Notes: generated from the sequence alone by a model not told the origin. A stretch of 64,000 nucleotides of DNA from UBA12545 sp051024685 (GCA_051024685.1 JAZHPA010000001.1:62001-126000), one strand, 5' to 3'; counted from the stretch's first letter, positions 41,200 to 50,344 are shown. Program-made: numbers and translations.

Positions 41200-43650
41200 T
41201 TGATTTCTGGCGAAATTTACCGTATGGCTGCAAGTTTTCCCGTCATGGTCACCCTGGCTTATATAGGCGGGTTGCTGCTGGGGCCTGTCCTCCCCCTGGA
41301 GCCTTGGTGGACCCTGGTCTTGACCCTTGCCTCTTGGACCCTGGCTTATCTTTTCCGGCACCCTCTGCCGAAAGCTGTTGGGCAGGTCTTCTGCCTGGCG
41401 GGTTTCATATGTTTGGGTTTACTGGTCAGCACCGGGGACAGCCGCCATAACCACAGCAGCCTGGTGGAGGATCGTAACACTTTTCTGGACGTCACAGGTA
41501 TGGTGGTGGAGGACCCCCAGGTTTATCCCGGGCGTGTAGTATACACCCTGGCCGCGCGGGAGGTGAGCCAGCATGCCTACCATAAAAAGGTGAAAGAACG
41601 GGTACAGGTTATCCTCTACGGCTCGCCTGAAAATAAGGATAAGCCCCTTTACCGTTACGGTGATGTCCTGCGCGTCCACGGCCAGCTGGTAGCCCCGCCC
41701 GCGGCCCGCAATCCCGGTGAGTTGGACTACCGCGCCTATTTGGCGCGGAATTATATTTACAACCAGATGATCATAACCAGCCCGGGCGCGCTGACCAAAA
41801 TAGGTTCGGAACTTGGGAATCCTTTGGTACGCCTGGCCTTGGCCGCCAAAGAGAAGGCCCGGAGGGCTATCGTTGCGGCACTACCGCCCCGAGAGGCGGG
41901 CCTTCTGCAGGCCCTTCTCTTCGGCGACAAAGAGCAACTGGAAGAAGACGATTCGGATACTTTTCAAAGCCTAGGCGTATTTCACCTTTTTGCCGTAAGC
42001 GGCCTTCATGTAGGCTTCGTCTTACTTTTTCTCATGGGCCTAGGCGGTTTCTTAGGTCTGCCCCTCGCAGCAGCGGTAGCCATAAGTATCGCCGGCCTTA
42101 TCTTTTATGCGGCGGTAGTGGGTTTTACCCCCTCCGTCACCCGGGCGACCATCATGGGGAGCATCGGCCTCCTGGCCTACTGGAAGCGGGAACAAGCCTC
42201 CTTTTATTCTTCCCTGGCCCTGGCCGCTCTGGTCATCCTGCTCTACCGGCCCCGTTCCCTTTACGACCCCGGCTTCCAGCTGTCCTTCCTGGCAACATGG
42301 GGTATCGTTTACTTGTACCCCCTGCTCGAGGGCCTTTTCTCCCGACTTCCCGGGCGGCGGTACCTGGTGGTTCCGCTGGCGGGCCAATTGGCCGTCTGGC
42401 CTTTAATAGCCTATTATTTTAATATTTTCCCGCTCTTAAGCCTGCCCGCCAACCTCGTGGCCCTCTTACCGGTGGGCCTTATTGTCGTCCTCGGCCTGGC
42501 CGCCTTTCTCCTGGCCCAAATCTTCCCTCCGGCTGCCGCCGCCCTGGCTGCAGGATTGGGGCCCCTGTTGCAAATACTTTTATGGCCCCTATCCTTGTTG
42601 GGCAGTATACCCGGTGTTTCCATAACCGTGGCCACTCCTTCGTGGAGTCTAATAGGAGCATACTATGTGGGCTTGATACTCCTGCGGGAAATATACTTGA
42701 GGTGGAACCATCCCCGCCTTATCTGGTGGCGATCGCGGTACCTGACAGGCTGGGTTCGCGGGCCTCTATTCTTGCTCGTAGCGGCCTCCTCCCTCGGGTT
42801 AATATTCCTCCTTAGTTCTCCTCCCCGGGACCTCCGGGTAACCTTTCTGGATGTGGGTCAGGGTGATGCCGTTTTTATCGCTACTCCTCAGGGTAAACAT
42901 GTGCTGATAGACGGCGGTGGACGGCCGGATGAAGATATGGGGAGCGAGATCGGACGGCGGGTGATAATACCTTTCCTGCGTCGCCAGGGGGTAAAGGACC
43001 TGGACGTGGTGATCAGCACCCATCCCGATGCCGATCACCTAGGGGGCCTCCTGGCCGTGGTAGAAGAAATTCCCGTTTCTCTCGTCGTACTTCCTCCCTT
43101 AACGGGCGCCTTCCAGGAGGAATACGAGCCCCTGCTGGAAAGGTTAAGGGCCAAGAAAATACCATGGGCTGAAGCCGGGCGGGGAGATGCTCTACGGTTG
43201 GATCCTTTAGCCCATTTTCTCTTTCTTCATCCCGGCCAAGCCATACGTAATACGCGCTCCGACAGCAACAACCGTTCCCTGGTGACGCAACTCAAATACG
43301 GAAACACCAGCTTTCTGTTCGGCGGAGATATTGAAGCCGAGGCCATGGCCGAGCTGGCTAGTTCAGACCTTGTCCTGGCCAGTACGGTTTTCCAGCTCCC
43401 CCACCATGGTAGCCGATATGGCTTGCACAAAGAGTTTTTGGAGCGTGTTGATCCCCAATTGGTCGTTATTTCGGTAGGAGCCAAAAACAACTTTGGCCAT
43501 CCAGCCCGGGAGGTACTGGATTACTGGCAGGAAAAAGGGGTGCCTGCGCTCCGCACCGACGAACAGGGAGCCATCACCTGCCTCAGCAACGGTAAACGTA
43601 TCGAGGTAAAAAGCATGATGGGCGGGAAGGAGCTAGTAGTGCACCCATAG
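41200..43650 (+). CDS. comEC: DNA internalization competence protein ComEC/Rec2
   Basis: A channel for single-strand DNA uptake. The N-terminal DUF4131 region has an OB-like part (VTGMVVEDPQVYPGRVVYTL). The Competence domain follows with about eight membrane helices (FAVSGLHVGFVLLFLMGLGG). The C-terminal metallo-beta-lactamase domain carries FLDVGQGDAVFIATPQGK, THPDADHLGG and LPHHGSRYG. The length of 816 aa is complete. The TTG used here may be replaced by an ATG at 41224. comEA is 5 kb away on the opposite strand. Confidence 0.94.
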   Translation: MISGEIYRMAASFPVMVTLAYIGGLLLGPVLPLEPWWTLVLTLASWTLAYLFRHPLPKAVGQVFCLAGFICLGLLVSTGDSRHNHSSLVEDRNTFLDVTGMVVEDPQVYPGRVVYTLAAREVSQHAYHKKVKERVQVILYGSPENKDKPLYRYGDVLRVHGQLVAPPAARNPGELDYRAYLARNYIYNQMIITSPGALTKIGSELGNPLVRLALAAKEKARRAIVAALPPREAGLLQALLFGDKEQLEEDDSDTFQSLGVFHLFAVSGLHVGFVLLFLMGLGGFLGLPLAAAVAISIAGLIFYAAVVGFTPSVTRATIMGSIGLLAYWKREQASFYSSLALAALVILLYRPRSLYDPGFQLSFLATWGIVYLYPLLEGLFSRLPGRRYLVVPLAGQLAVWPLIAYYFNIFPLLSLPANLVALLPVGLIVVLGLAAFLLAQIFPPAAAALAAGLGPLLQILLWPLSLLGSIPGVSITVATPSWSLIGAYYVGLILLREIYLRWNHPRLIWWRSRYLTGWVRGPLFLLVAASSLGLIFLLSSPPRDLRVTFLDVGQGDAVFIATPQGKHVLIDGGGRPDEDMGSEIGRRVIIPFLRRQGVKDLDVVISTHPDADHLGGLLAVVEEIPVSLVVLPPLTGAFQEEYEPLLERLRAKKIPWAEAGRGDALRLDPLAHFLFLHPGQAIRNTRSDSNNRSLVTQLKYGNTSFLFGGDIEAEAMAELASSDLVLASTVFQLPHHGSRYGLHKEFLERVDPQLVVISVGAKNNFGHPAREVLDYWQEKGVPALRTDEQGAITCLSNGKRIEVKSMMGGKELVVHP

Positions 43651-43821
43651 CCCCTTCCGGGCAAAACGGTGCCCTCAGGTCCACAGGGAGTTAGAAAGGC
43701 CCCTCCGATGTCGGTCCGCCCTCTTCCGGGCCCGCGGGGCTACCGAAGTGAATCTCGGCCAGAGGCAGGGTAAGGTAACCGGGCCCGGCCTCAGCATTTG
43801 GGGTGTGGTGGGTGAGGGGGA

Positions 43822-43850
43822 TTGGATAACGGGATAATTAAGAGTATACT
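43822..43850 (+). promoter_or_regulatory. Promoter of the DegS-like kinase gene
   Basis: A -35 TTGGAT (43822-43827), 17-bp spacer and -10 TATACT (43845-43850, 5/6). It predicts a start near 43857. The rest of 43651-43821 holds a 9-bp inverted repeat CCGGGCCCG/CGGGCCCGG (43726-43734, 43780-43788) and no gene. Confidence 0.5.
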
Positions 43851-43907
43851 TTAGGTTGGACTCCGGCGACATCATAATCCCCTCTGGCGTTCAAAAGTGA
43901 AACCCGG

Positions 43908-43933
43908 TAGTAAGACAAAGTAGTAAGACAAAG
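43908..43933. repeat. Perfect 13-bp tandem repeat in the kinase leader
   Basis: TAGTAAGACAAAG occurs twice head to tail (43908-43920, 43921-43933), 11 bp before the GTG start of the kinase gene. It lies in the predicted 5' untranslated region. Confidence 0.7.
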
Positions 43934-43943
43934 GCAGGGCGGT

Positions 43944-45101
43944 GTGAGCGCGGTGCTGGATGCCAGCGTCTTAGATCACATCCTAAAGGAAACCGTTGAA
44001 GCCCTCGAGCGCAGCCGGTCTCAAATCCATGAGATTGCCGAAAATGCCCAGGCGGAAGTAAGACAGGTGAGCAGGGAACTGGAAGAGGTCAAGAAGTCCT
44101 TACAAGCCGTCATCGAAGAGGTGGACAGGCTGGAAAAGGCCGAAAAAAGAGCCCGGCTCCGACTGGCGGAAGTGAGCAAGGATTTTTACCGCTATAAGGA
44201 ACAGGATATTAAGGAAGCTTACGACGCGGCATATCAGCTGCAGATAGAGCTGATCAAGCTCAGGGATAAAGAAAAGATACTGCAGTACCGGCGTAATCAC
44301 CTGGAAAGGAGCTGGCACCGGCTGCAACTAACCGTTCAAAAGGCCGAGCAGCTTGCTTCCCAGGTGAATGTTATCCTTCATTATCTTACCGGCGAGCTGC
44401 AAGGTCTAAGCTTAAAGCTGGATGAATTGCAACAAACCCAGCAACTGGTTTTCAGTATCATCCGGGCCCAAGAGGAAGAGCGCAAGCGGGTGGCCCGGGA
44501 AATCCATGACGGTCCGGCCCAATCCCTGGCCAATATTGCTCTGCGGGCCGAATACTGCCTCCAGCTTTTAAGCAGGGACCCCAGCCAAATCCGGGAGGAA
44601 CTGCAGGCCCTCCAAAATATCGTTTACCTTTGCCTGCAGGATATGCGCAAGATTATTTTTGACCTTAGACCTATGGTGCTGGACGATATAGGACTGGTCC
44701 CCGCTCTGGAGCGGTACTTTACCACTTACAAGGAGCAACACGGATTGGAGGTCGACTTCTTGTTTTTCGGGGAGGAGCGCCGCCTGGACAATACCGTAGA
44801 AGTAGCCCTTTTTAGGATAATTCAAGAGGCAGTAAACAATATTAGAAAGCATGCCGGAGTTCAAAGGGCCTTGGTTAAGATGGAAATGCTGCCCAACAGA
44901 ATAAGCATTGCCATACGGGACGAAGGCAAAGGCTTTGACCTGGAAGCTATACAGAGCAATGGGGAGGTCCGGGGTTATGGACTTATAGGCATACGGGAAA
45001 GGGTGCAGCTTTTAAAGGGCGAAATGAAAATCATTACCGCCCCGGGCAAGGGTACGAATATCAGTATCACCATACCTTTAGACGAAGGGCCCAAGCTCTA
45101 G
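43944..45101 (+). CDS. Cytoplasmic DegS-like sensor histidine kinase
   Basis: A 385-aa kinase without membrane segments. A long N-terminal coiled coil (about 15-165) resembles the DegS sensor domain. The HisKA_3 box is EEERKRVAREIHDGPAQSLA with phosphoacceptor H188. The HATPase N box is RIIQEAVNNIRKHAG, followed by IAIRDEGKGFDLEAI and a G box with GYGLIGIRERVQLLKGEM. No response regulator gene is adjacent, so it would have to act on a distant DegU/NarL-type partner. The GTG start follows AGGCAGGGCG. In Bacillus DegS-DegU governs competence and exoenzymes; here comEC is the upstream neighbour. Confidence 0.9.
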   Translation: MSAVLDASVLDHILKETVEALERSRSQIHEIAENAQAEVRQVSRELEEVKKSLQAVIEEVDRLEKAEKRARLRLAEVSKDFYRYKEQDIKEAYDAAYQLQIELIKLRDKEKILQYRRNHLERSWHRLQLTVQKAEQLASQVNVILHYLTGELQGLSLKLDELQQTQQLVFSIIRAQEEERKRVAREIHDGPAQSLANIALRAEYCLQLLSRDPSQIREELQALQNIVYLCLQDMRKIIFDLRPMVLDDIGLVPALERYFTTYKEQHGLEVDFLFFGEERRLDNTVEVALFRIIQEAVNNIRKHAGVQRALVKMEMLPNRISIAIRDEGKGFDLEAIQSNGEVRGYGLIGIRERVQLLKGEMKIITAPGKGTNISITIPLDEGPKL

Positions 45102-45245
45102 TCAGGCGGTGCCACCTAGACCTTAAAGTGAATTACGGCCTGCCATTGCATGCGGTTCGCCGGCGAGCCCAAAGATACCGACGCCAGCGCCCCGACTTGA
45201 GGAATGCTTCGGAAGCATCACTATTACCAACGGGAGATGGTAAAA

Positions 45246-46235
45246 ATGACCTGGCCGGAACTTCAAGAAGAATTATCGAGGGGCCATGTGGCACCCGTAT
45301 ATCTCTTGTACGGCGAGGAAAAATATTTACTGGCCCAGGCAGTTAAAGCTATAAAAGAAAAGATCCTATCCCCGGAAGCAGAGCCCTTCGATTACCAGGA
45401 GTTCTCCGGCGAAGATCTTGCTCCCGAAAGCCTCTTGGTCCTGGCCAGCACACCCCCGGCCTTGGCTCCCAAACGCTTGATTCTCATTAAAAATGCTCAG
45501 CTCAACAACGAAGCCCTGGTTACCTACCTGGCCCAACCTTCCCCGGTCGCCTGCCTGGTCTTAACAGCCCAAGGGGACATAGATAAGAAAGAGAAGGCTT
45601 TTAAACTCCTACAAAAGGTGGGCCGCTGTGTAGATTTTGCTCCTTTGAAGCCCGGAGCCCTGGCCCGGTGGTTAACCCAGGAGGCTCGAAAGATGGGGCG
45701 CCACATAGAGGGCCAAGCAGCCATGGCCCTGGCCCAGGCTGTCGGGAACCTCCAGCAGGGAGCCCTGGAGCTTGCCAAGCTGGATCTGTATCTACCGCCG
45801 GGTACCCCCATCACCCTCCGGGACGTCCAGGCTCTAATTCCCGCCGCCCTGGCCTCCGACACTATTTTCCAAATGGTGGATGCCCTGGGCAGCGGTCAAG
45901 CAGGATTAGCTGTCGGCCTTTGTCGCCGGCTGCTGGCTGCCGGAGAAGCGCCTTTGGGCATTCTGGGGATGATGGTCCGCCAGTTCCGGCTGATTCTGCA
46001 GGTTCATATGGCCGGCCCTGATTCTCCTGACCTGGCCGCCGCCCTCCACCTCCCCCCCTTCGTAGCCCGGAAGGTGGCCCGGCAGGCGGTCAGGTTTTCC
46101 CCGGCAGCGGCCGCAGAGATTTTAGAGCTCCTCCTCAAAACCGATGTAGACCTTAAAACCGGTGGCGGCGATCCCGCTTTCCTTCTTGAGCAGGCCATTT
46201 GGGCCACCACAAGAAAGGGGAAACGGGCGGGCTAA
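45246..46235 (+). CDS. holA: DNA polymerase III subunit delta
   Basis: The clamp-loader wrench that opens the beta clamp. The N-terminal part is APVYLLYGEEKYLLAQAVKA, and the middle has AQGDIDKKEKAFKLLQKVGR. The C-terminal collar domain begins near LGILGMMVRQFRLILQVHMA. The ATG at 45246 follows GGGAGATGGTAAAA; upstream starts at 45204 or 45237 are less well placed. The length is about 329 aa. The stop codon lies in the loop of a terminator hairpin. Confidence 0.92.
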   Translation: MTWPELQEELSRGHVAPVYLLYGEEKYLLAQAVKAIKEKILSPEAEPFDYQEFSGEDLAPESLLVLASTPPALAPKRLILIKNAQLNNEALVTYLAQPSPVACLVLTAQGDIDKKEKAFKLLQKVGRCVDFAPLKPGALARWLTQEARKMGRHIEGQAAMALAQAVGNLQQGALELAKLDLYLPPGTPITLRDVQALIPAALASDTIFQMVDALGSGQAGLAVGLCRRLLAAGEAPLGILGMMVRQFRLILQVHMAGPDSPDLAAALHLPPFVARKVARQAVRFSPAAAAEILELLLKTDVDLKTGGGDPAFLLEQAIWATTRKGKRAG

Positions 46236-46246
46236 TCCCGTTTCCC
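46218..46246 (+). terminator. holA terminator hairpin, interrupted by a repeat insertion
   Basis: A 10-bp stem GGGAAACGGG (46218-46227) and CCCGTTTCCC (46237-46246) with the holA stop in the loop. The T-rich sequence that would normally follow (CCTTTTCC) now lies 299 bp away, past copy C of the repeat, whose target duplication is the right arm of this stem. Confidence 0.65.
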
Positions 46247-46545
46247 TAGGTGTACCCCACTTTTGATCTCAGACCTGCTTGGCCTGCGCTCGCTTATGGT
46301 TTCTCTTGCGGGCCAAACTAACTCGACCTCCAAGCTTAAGGGGGTTCCCGGCCCAATCGGCGTCCTTGCCGATGGGCCGGTCTCGGACATCCTATCCTCG
46401 ACCCCGGCCTCCGCTTTCGGCCAAAGCTTAAAGCCTGGGCTAGCCGCGAAGGCTTGCTCGCTCGCTTTCAAGTCCAAGCAGGCCTCCCCTGGAAAAAGTG
46501 GGGATACGCCAGTGAGCAGGCCGTGTCAGCAAAAAGTGGGGATAA
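46247..46545 (+). mobile_element. MITE-like element, copy C (299 bp, diverged)
   Basis: Left end TAGGTGTACCCCACTTTTGA; right end CAGCAAAAAGTGGGGATAA. A second, internal copy of the right end (AAAAAGTGGGGATACGCCAG) lies at about 46493-46512. The interior matches the family at GGGCCAAACTAA and CAAGTCCAAGCAGGCCT but is otherwise diverged. The flanks are 8-bp direct repeats CGTTTCCC (46239-46246 and 46546-46553). It lies between convergent holA and the 53-aa ORF. Confidence 0.7.
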
Positions 46546-46560
46546 CGTTTCCCCCTTTTC

Positions 46561-46722
46561 CTACCTGTTGCGTTCCTTTTCTTTGCGGTCCCTGGCTACT
46601 TTGCCAGGAAACACCGTCCCCGGGGCGACTTCCGGGCCCAATTCAAAGTCGCCTGCGCCTACTCCTGGGCCCACCGAAGGACTGAGGGCTCGTTTTTCTT
46701 TCCCCTTTTCTTTTTCGGCCAA
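46561..46722 (-). CDS. Small Gly/Pro-rich, Lys-rich protein (53 aa), unknown function
   Basis: A TTG start 5-6 nt after AAAGGGGGGAT. The product begins MAEKEKGKEKRALSPSVGPG and continues VGAGDFELGPEVAPGTVFPG, ending KVARDRKEKERNR. The ends are strongly basic and the middle is Gly/Pro/Val-rich, so it is probably disordered. Codon use resembles the surrounding genes, with G or C at many third positions. It lies downstream of rpsT in the same direction. I do not recognise the family; the size and ribosome site make a real gene likely but not certain. Confidence 0.5.
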   Translation of the reverse strand: MAEKEKGKEKRALSPSVGPGVGAGDFELGPEVAPGTVFPGKVARDRKEKERNR

Positions 46723-46793
46723 AATAAATCCCCCCTTTCTGCCCTGCTGTTAGTATGGCATGGGAAAGAGGGGAATACTCTCGGAAAAATTTT

Positions 46794-47063
46794 TTAGCTG
46801 GCAGCCAGGCGGTTAAAGCGCAATTGCAACCGGGATTTCTTCCTGGCTGCTGTATTAGGATGTAAGACACCTTTGGTAACTGCTTTATCGAGGGCCTTAA
46901 TGGCCTCGGTCAGTTTCTCTCTGGCCTGTTCTAACTCTCCGCCCGCTAAGGCTAATTCAAATTTTTTAATGGCAGTTTTTACCCTGGATTTAATAGCTCG
47001 GTTGCGCATAGTACGCTTGCGAATAATTTCGATGCGTTTTTTTGCCGACTTGGTGTTGGCCAC
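46794..47063 (-). CDS. rpsT: 30S ribosomal protein S20 (bS20)
   Basis: An 89-aa S20. It begins MANTKSAKKRIEIIRKRTMR and NRAIKSRVKTAIKKFE, and ends KGVLHPNTAARKKSRLQLRF, as in the family. It sits opposite holA, a pairing common in Firmicutes. gpr, often next to rpsT, is absent here. Confidence 0.97.
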   Translation of the reverse strand: MANTKSAKKRIEIIRKRTMRNRAIKSRVKTAIKKFELALAGGELEQAREKLTEAIKALDKAVTKGVLHPNTAARKKSRLQLRFNRLAAS

Positions 47064-47120
47064 TTACTCGTCACCTCCTCCGCTGTATTTTATCACGCCG
47101 CAACTCCCTCTGCAACAGGG

Positions 47121-47906
47121 TTACCCGCGCCACACCTCTACCAGCACCACCAGAGCGGCCAGCGCCAGGCGGTACCAGGTGAAAAGCAAGTAGCTTCCGC
47201 GGCGCAGATACTGTAAAAGGAATTTAATTGCCACGAAGCCGACGACCGCCGAAGTAACAACCCCTACGGCAAAGGCCGCATCGATCTCCTGCAGGGACAG
47301 GTGCCTAAATTCCCACACGGCGGCGCCGGCAATAATAGGCACCGACATCAAGAAGGAAAAGCGAGCAGCCGTTTCGCGGCTCATACCCCTGAGAAGCCCC
47401 GCCGTCATAGTGATCCCCGAGCGCGATACGCCGGGGATAATGGCCAGGGCCTGGGAAAGTCCCACCAGGAGGCTGTCTCCTATGGTAATATTTTCTATGT
47501 TTCTTGTTTTGACCCCGCCACGGTCTGCCACCCAAAGGGCGATGCCCATCAGAGCTAAGGCCAGGGCAATTAAGACGGGCGTTCGGAAAACCGTCTGCGC
47601 CTGTTCTTCCAGGGCTACGCCGAAGAGGGCCCCGGGGATCGAAGCCAGGAGTATATAGGACAACAGTCGCCCTTCCTGGCTGCGGGGCTGGCTTAAACCC
47701 TTAACGGTAATCTCCAGCAATTCTCGCCAGAAATAGGCCACCACGGCCACTAAAGTGCCCAGGTGCAGGGCCACATCAAAGGTAAGGCCGGGATCAGGCC
47801 AGCGGAAAAACCAGCGAACTAAAACCAAGTGGGCCGAGCTAGAAATAGGCAAAAATTCTCCTAAACCTTGGACGAGGCCTAAAACAAAGGCCTGCAGTAT
47901 AGACAC
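47121..47906 (-). CDS. uppP: Undecaprenyl-diphosphatase UppP (BacA)
   Basis: Recycles undecaprenyl pyrophosphate for peptidoglycan synthesis and can give bacitracin resistance. The motif GLVQGLGEFLPISSSAHLVL at the N-terminus and the later PGVSRSGITMTAGLLRGMSR are diagnostic. About eight membrane helices are visible. The length is 261 aa. The GTG start follows AGGAAGGTTAATTTATA. Confidence 0.96.
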   Translation of the reverse strand: MSILQAFVLGLVQGLGEFLPISSSAHLVLVRWFFRWPDPGLTFDVALHLGTLVAVVAYFWRELLEITVKGLSQPRSQEGRLLSYILLASIPGALFGVALEEQAQTVFRTPVLIALALALMGIALWVADRGGVKTRNIENITIGDSLLVGLSQALAIIPGVSRSGITMTAGLLRGMSRETAARFSFLMSVPIIAGAAVWEFRHLSLQEIDAAFAVGVVTSAVVGFVAIKFLLQYLRRGSYLLFTWYRLALAALVVLVEVWRG

Positions 47907-48035
47907 TATAAATTAACCTTCCTCTCCTCTTTGAATATCAAGGGCAGTTTGACTTGCTATGAAGCATGGGGTAAAAGAACAAGGGGAATTTACCCGGGAG
48001 TTAAACTAAGGCCCCCCTGGGATCAGTTCGCCGGG

Positions 48036-48671
48036 TTAGTAAACGGTAATGAGATCCTTCAACTCTTCGAATCGTTTAACCCCGATGCCGGAAACGTTTT
48101 GCAAATCTTCAATGGAGCGAAAAGGCCCGTGTTGCTGACGATAATCCAAAATCCGTTGCGCCAGGGCCGGTCCGATGCCCGGAAGGCTGTCCAGCTCCTC
48201 CAGGCCAGCAGTATTAATGTTAATTTTCCCCCGCGACATCCCGCCCGCCAAAGCCCCTGGTGTACCAGGCATACTTCCTTCTTCCCCTATACGCGGGACA
48301 ACGACCTGCTGACCATCTTGTAGGGGGGCAGCCAAGTTCAAAGCATGGGGGTTGGCCTCAGGGAGCGTCCCGGCCAGCTGGACCGCCTCGCTTACCCGGG
48401 CGCCTGCCGGCAACTGGTAAACTCCCGGCCTCTCCACGGCTCCTGCTACGTGGACTGTTATGGTGCCCTGTTCCTCTTTGCCATCCTCGGGCACAGCCCC
48501 TCCTTGAACCGGGGCGGCGGGTGAAGTGGACCCCTTCTCTACCGCCGGCACCAATGGTTCCTTACTCTGACGCCAGCGGTCGTACTGCACGCCTGCCCCA
48601 AAGAGCAAGGCTGCCATAAGCAGCAGCCCCACCCAGCGCACCCGGCTGTCCCATTCCCACATGGCCTCCAC
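48036..48671 (-). CDS. comEA: Competence DNA receptor ComEA
   Basis: A membrane-anchored DNA-binding protein for transformation. One transmembrane helix (VRWVGLLLMAALLFGAGV) is followed by a linker, an SLBB domain (TVHVAGAVERPGVYQLPAGA...) and a C-terminal helix-hairpin-helix pair (LDSLPGIGPALAQRILDYRQ, DLQNVSGIGVKRFEELKDLI). The length is about 208 aa if the ATG at 48662 is used, which follows GAGGTGGAGGCC; the GTG at 48671 is within that site. comEC lies nearby, on the opposite strand. Confidence 0.93.
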   Translation of the reverse strand: MEAMWEWDSRVRWVGLLLMAALLFGAGVQYDRWRQSKEPLVPAVEKGSTSPAAPVQGGAVPEDGKEEQGTITVHVAGAVERPGVYQLPAGARVSEAVQLAGTLPEANPHALNLAAPLQDGQQVVVPRIGEEGSMPGTPGALAGGMSRGKININTAGLEELDSLPGIGPALAQRILDYRQQHGPFRSIEDLQNVSGIGVKRFEELKDLITVY

Positions 48672-48818
48672 CTCGAGTCATTATGGTAGGCTTTGCCTTC
48701 TGACTGAGGTTTTACCCCTTTTACCGTAAACATATCCCTTGTAGTAATTATGCAGTGCGGAGCCTTTCCAAATTAAGGGCCCGGCCTTCAATGACCCTTG
48801 ATGCCCTCCCCATCTAGT

Positions 48819-50276
48819 TTACCGGAAAAATATGAGGGTATCGAGAATGAACAGGGGTATCAAAATGGCCAGCGACCAACCCATATAGCCGAAGAAACTG
48901 GGCATCTTGATGTTGTTTTCCTCGGCGATGGCGCGCACCATAAAGTTGGGTGCGTTGCCTATATAAGTGTTGGCCCCCATAAAAACCGCCCCGCAAGAGA
49001 TAGCCATGAGCATTTTAGGATCCACCAGGCCTAAAGTCGTTTGCACGCCCGCCGAAGCACCCAAACTAGTAGCGGTGGTCAGAAAGACCAGATAAGTAGG
49101 CGCGTTGTCCAGAAAGCTGGAGAGACCGCCCGTGGCCCAGAAGAAGTGGGCCGGCCGGGTGAGCCCGAGCTCCGCCCCGCGGGCATGGAGGATGGCCAAG
49201 GCCGGAATCATGGTCATAAAAATTCCCGCAAAGAGGGTAGCCACTTCCTTAATTGGCCCCCAGGTGAAGCGGTTGTCCCGCCGAATAACGGGGGGCGTGG
49301 TCTTAAAGGAGAGAAAGGCTGCCAGGAGGATAACTATATCGCGGATGAGGTTTACGTAGGGTAAGGTTAGGGTTTCTTCCCCGTGGCGCCACAAGGGAAT
49401 ACCGTACAATTCGCCCGTCGTCGGCTCGGCAAAGGCCGGGTGCTTGGCCAGAAGACCGCTTAAAATCACCGCACCCACCACCATGCCGAGATAAATCAGA
49501 TTCTGTAAGCCCTCTACCCGGAGGGGTTCACGGGCTTGGGTGGTTCCAGGGACACTTTCTTTGCGATAGTAGTAGGTGTCCAAGAGGAAGTACAGGGTGA
49601 GCAGGATTATAACGTTCAAGCCCATAGGCAGTATAAGCCTCATGGTCCAGAAGAAGGGCACGCCCCTCAAAAAGCCCAGGAAAAGGGGGGGGTCTCCAAC
49701 GGGTGTCAAGGATCCGCCGATATTGGACACCAGGAAGATAAAGAAAATAATAATATGTGCCTTGTAGCGCCGCCACTCGTTTGCCCTGATGACCGGCCTG
49801 ATCAGCAGCATGCTGGCGCCGGTAGTACCTACCCAGCTAGCAAGAAGAGTGCCTACCAGGAGGAGCAGCGTATTCACCGCCGGTGTACCCTGCAGAGTAC
49901 CACGTAAAATTATGCCACCGGATACAACAAAGAGGCCGAATAAAAGGATGATAAAAGGTATATAGTCGAGTACGTAAACCTCTACTGCCTGAATAAGGGC
50001 GGTCTCTGCACCAAAATAAATTAAAAAAGGTATAAAAAAGACCAGGGACCAGAAAATACTGACCTTGCCCATATTGTGCTCCCACCAGTGGGGGTTCACC
50101 AGGGGGCAGATAGCAATGGAGAGCAGCATGCCCACGAAAGGAAGCACACTCCATAAGGGTAGCAGCTGCCCTAATTCTGTACCCCCTGAGGCCCAGGCTG
50201 TACCGGGTGCCAGTAGGGCAGCCCCCAGAACAGCCAACAGTGGAGCTATAAAGAAGGCAAGGAGTCGATTATTCAT
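48819..50276 (-). CDS. Sodium:proton antiporter (NhaD/CitM-like)
   Basis: A 485-aa integral membrane protein with about 11-13 hydrophobic helices. It matches the Na+/H+ antiporter group of the ion transporter superfamily: LVSNIGGSLTPVGDPPLFLG is the NhaD-type motif, SFLDNAPTYLVFLTTATSLG the second half-site, and GANTYIGNAPNFMVRAIAEE near the C-terminus. Ion specificity is inferred. Copy D of the repeat lies 69 bp upstream of its start. Confidence 0.88.
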   Translation of the reverse strand: MNNRLLAFFIAPLLAVLGAALLAPGTAWASGGTELGQLLPLWSVLPFVGMLLSIAICPLVNPHWWEHNMGKVSIFWSLVFFIPFLIYFGAETALIQAVEVYVLDYIPFIILLFGLFVVSGGIILRGTLQGTPAVNTLLLLVGTLLASWVGTTGASMLLIRPVIRANEWRRYKAHIIIFFIFLVSNIGGSLTPVGDPPLFLGFLRGVPFFWTMRLILPMGLNVIILLTLYFLLDTYYYRKESVPGTTQAREPLRVEGLQNLIYLGMVVGAVILSGLLAKHPAFAEPTTGELYGIPLWRHGEETLTLPYVNLIRDIVILLAAFLSFKTTPPVIRRDNRFTWGPIKEVATLFAGIFMTMIPALAILHARGAELGLTRPAHFFWATGGLSSFLDNAPTYLVFLTTATSLGASAGVQTTLGLVDPKMLMAISCGAVFMGANTYIGNAPNFMVRAIAEENNIKMPSFFGYMGWSLAILIPLFILDTLIFFR

Positions 50277-50344
50277 TCTTAACCAATCCTCCCTAAGATA
50301 ATAAACTCCGCTTCCCCATATTCCGCCACGCGTACTCTCTTACG

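Noticed and set aside
48539..48733. A minus-strand frame MFTVKGVKPQSEGKAYHNDS overlapping the comEA start.
   Set aside because: It runs out of phase into comEA, and only a short part lies outside. A leader peptide cannot be ruled out but has no support.
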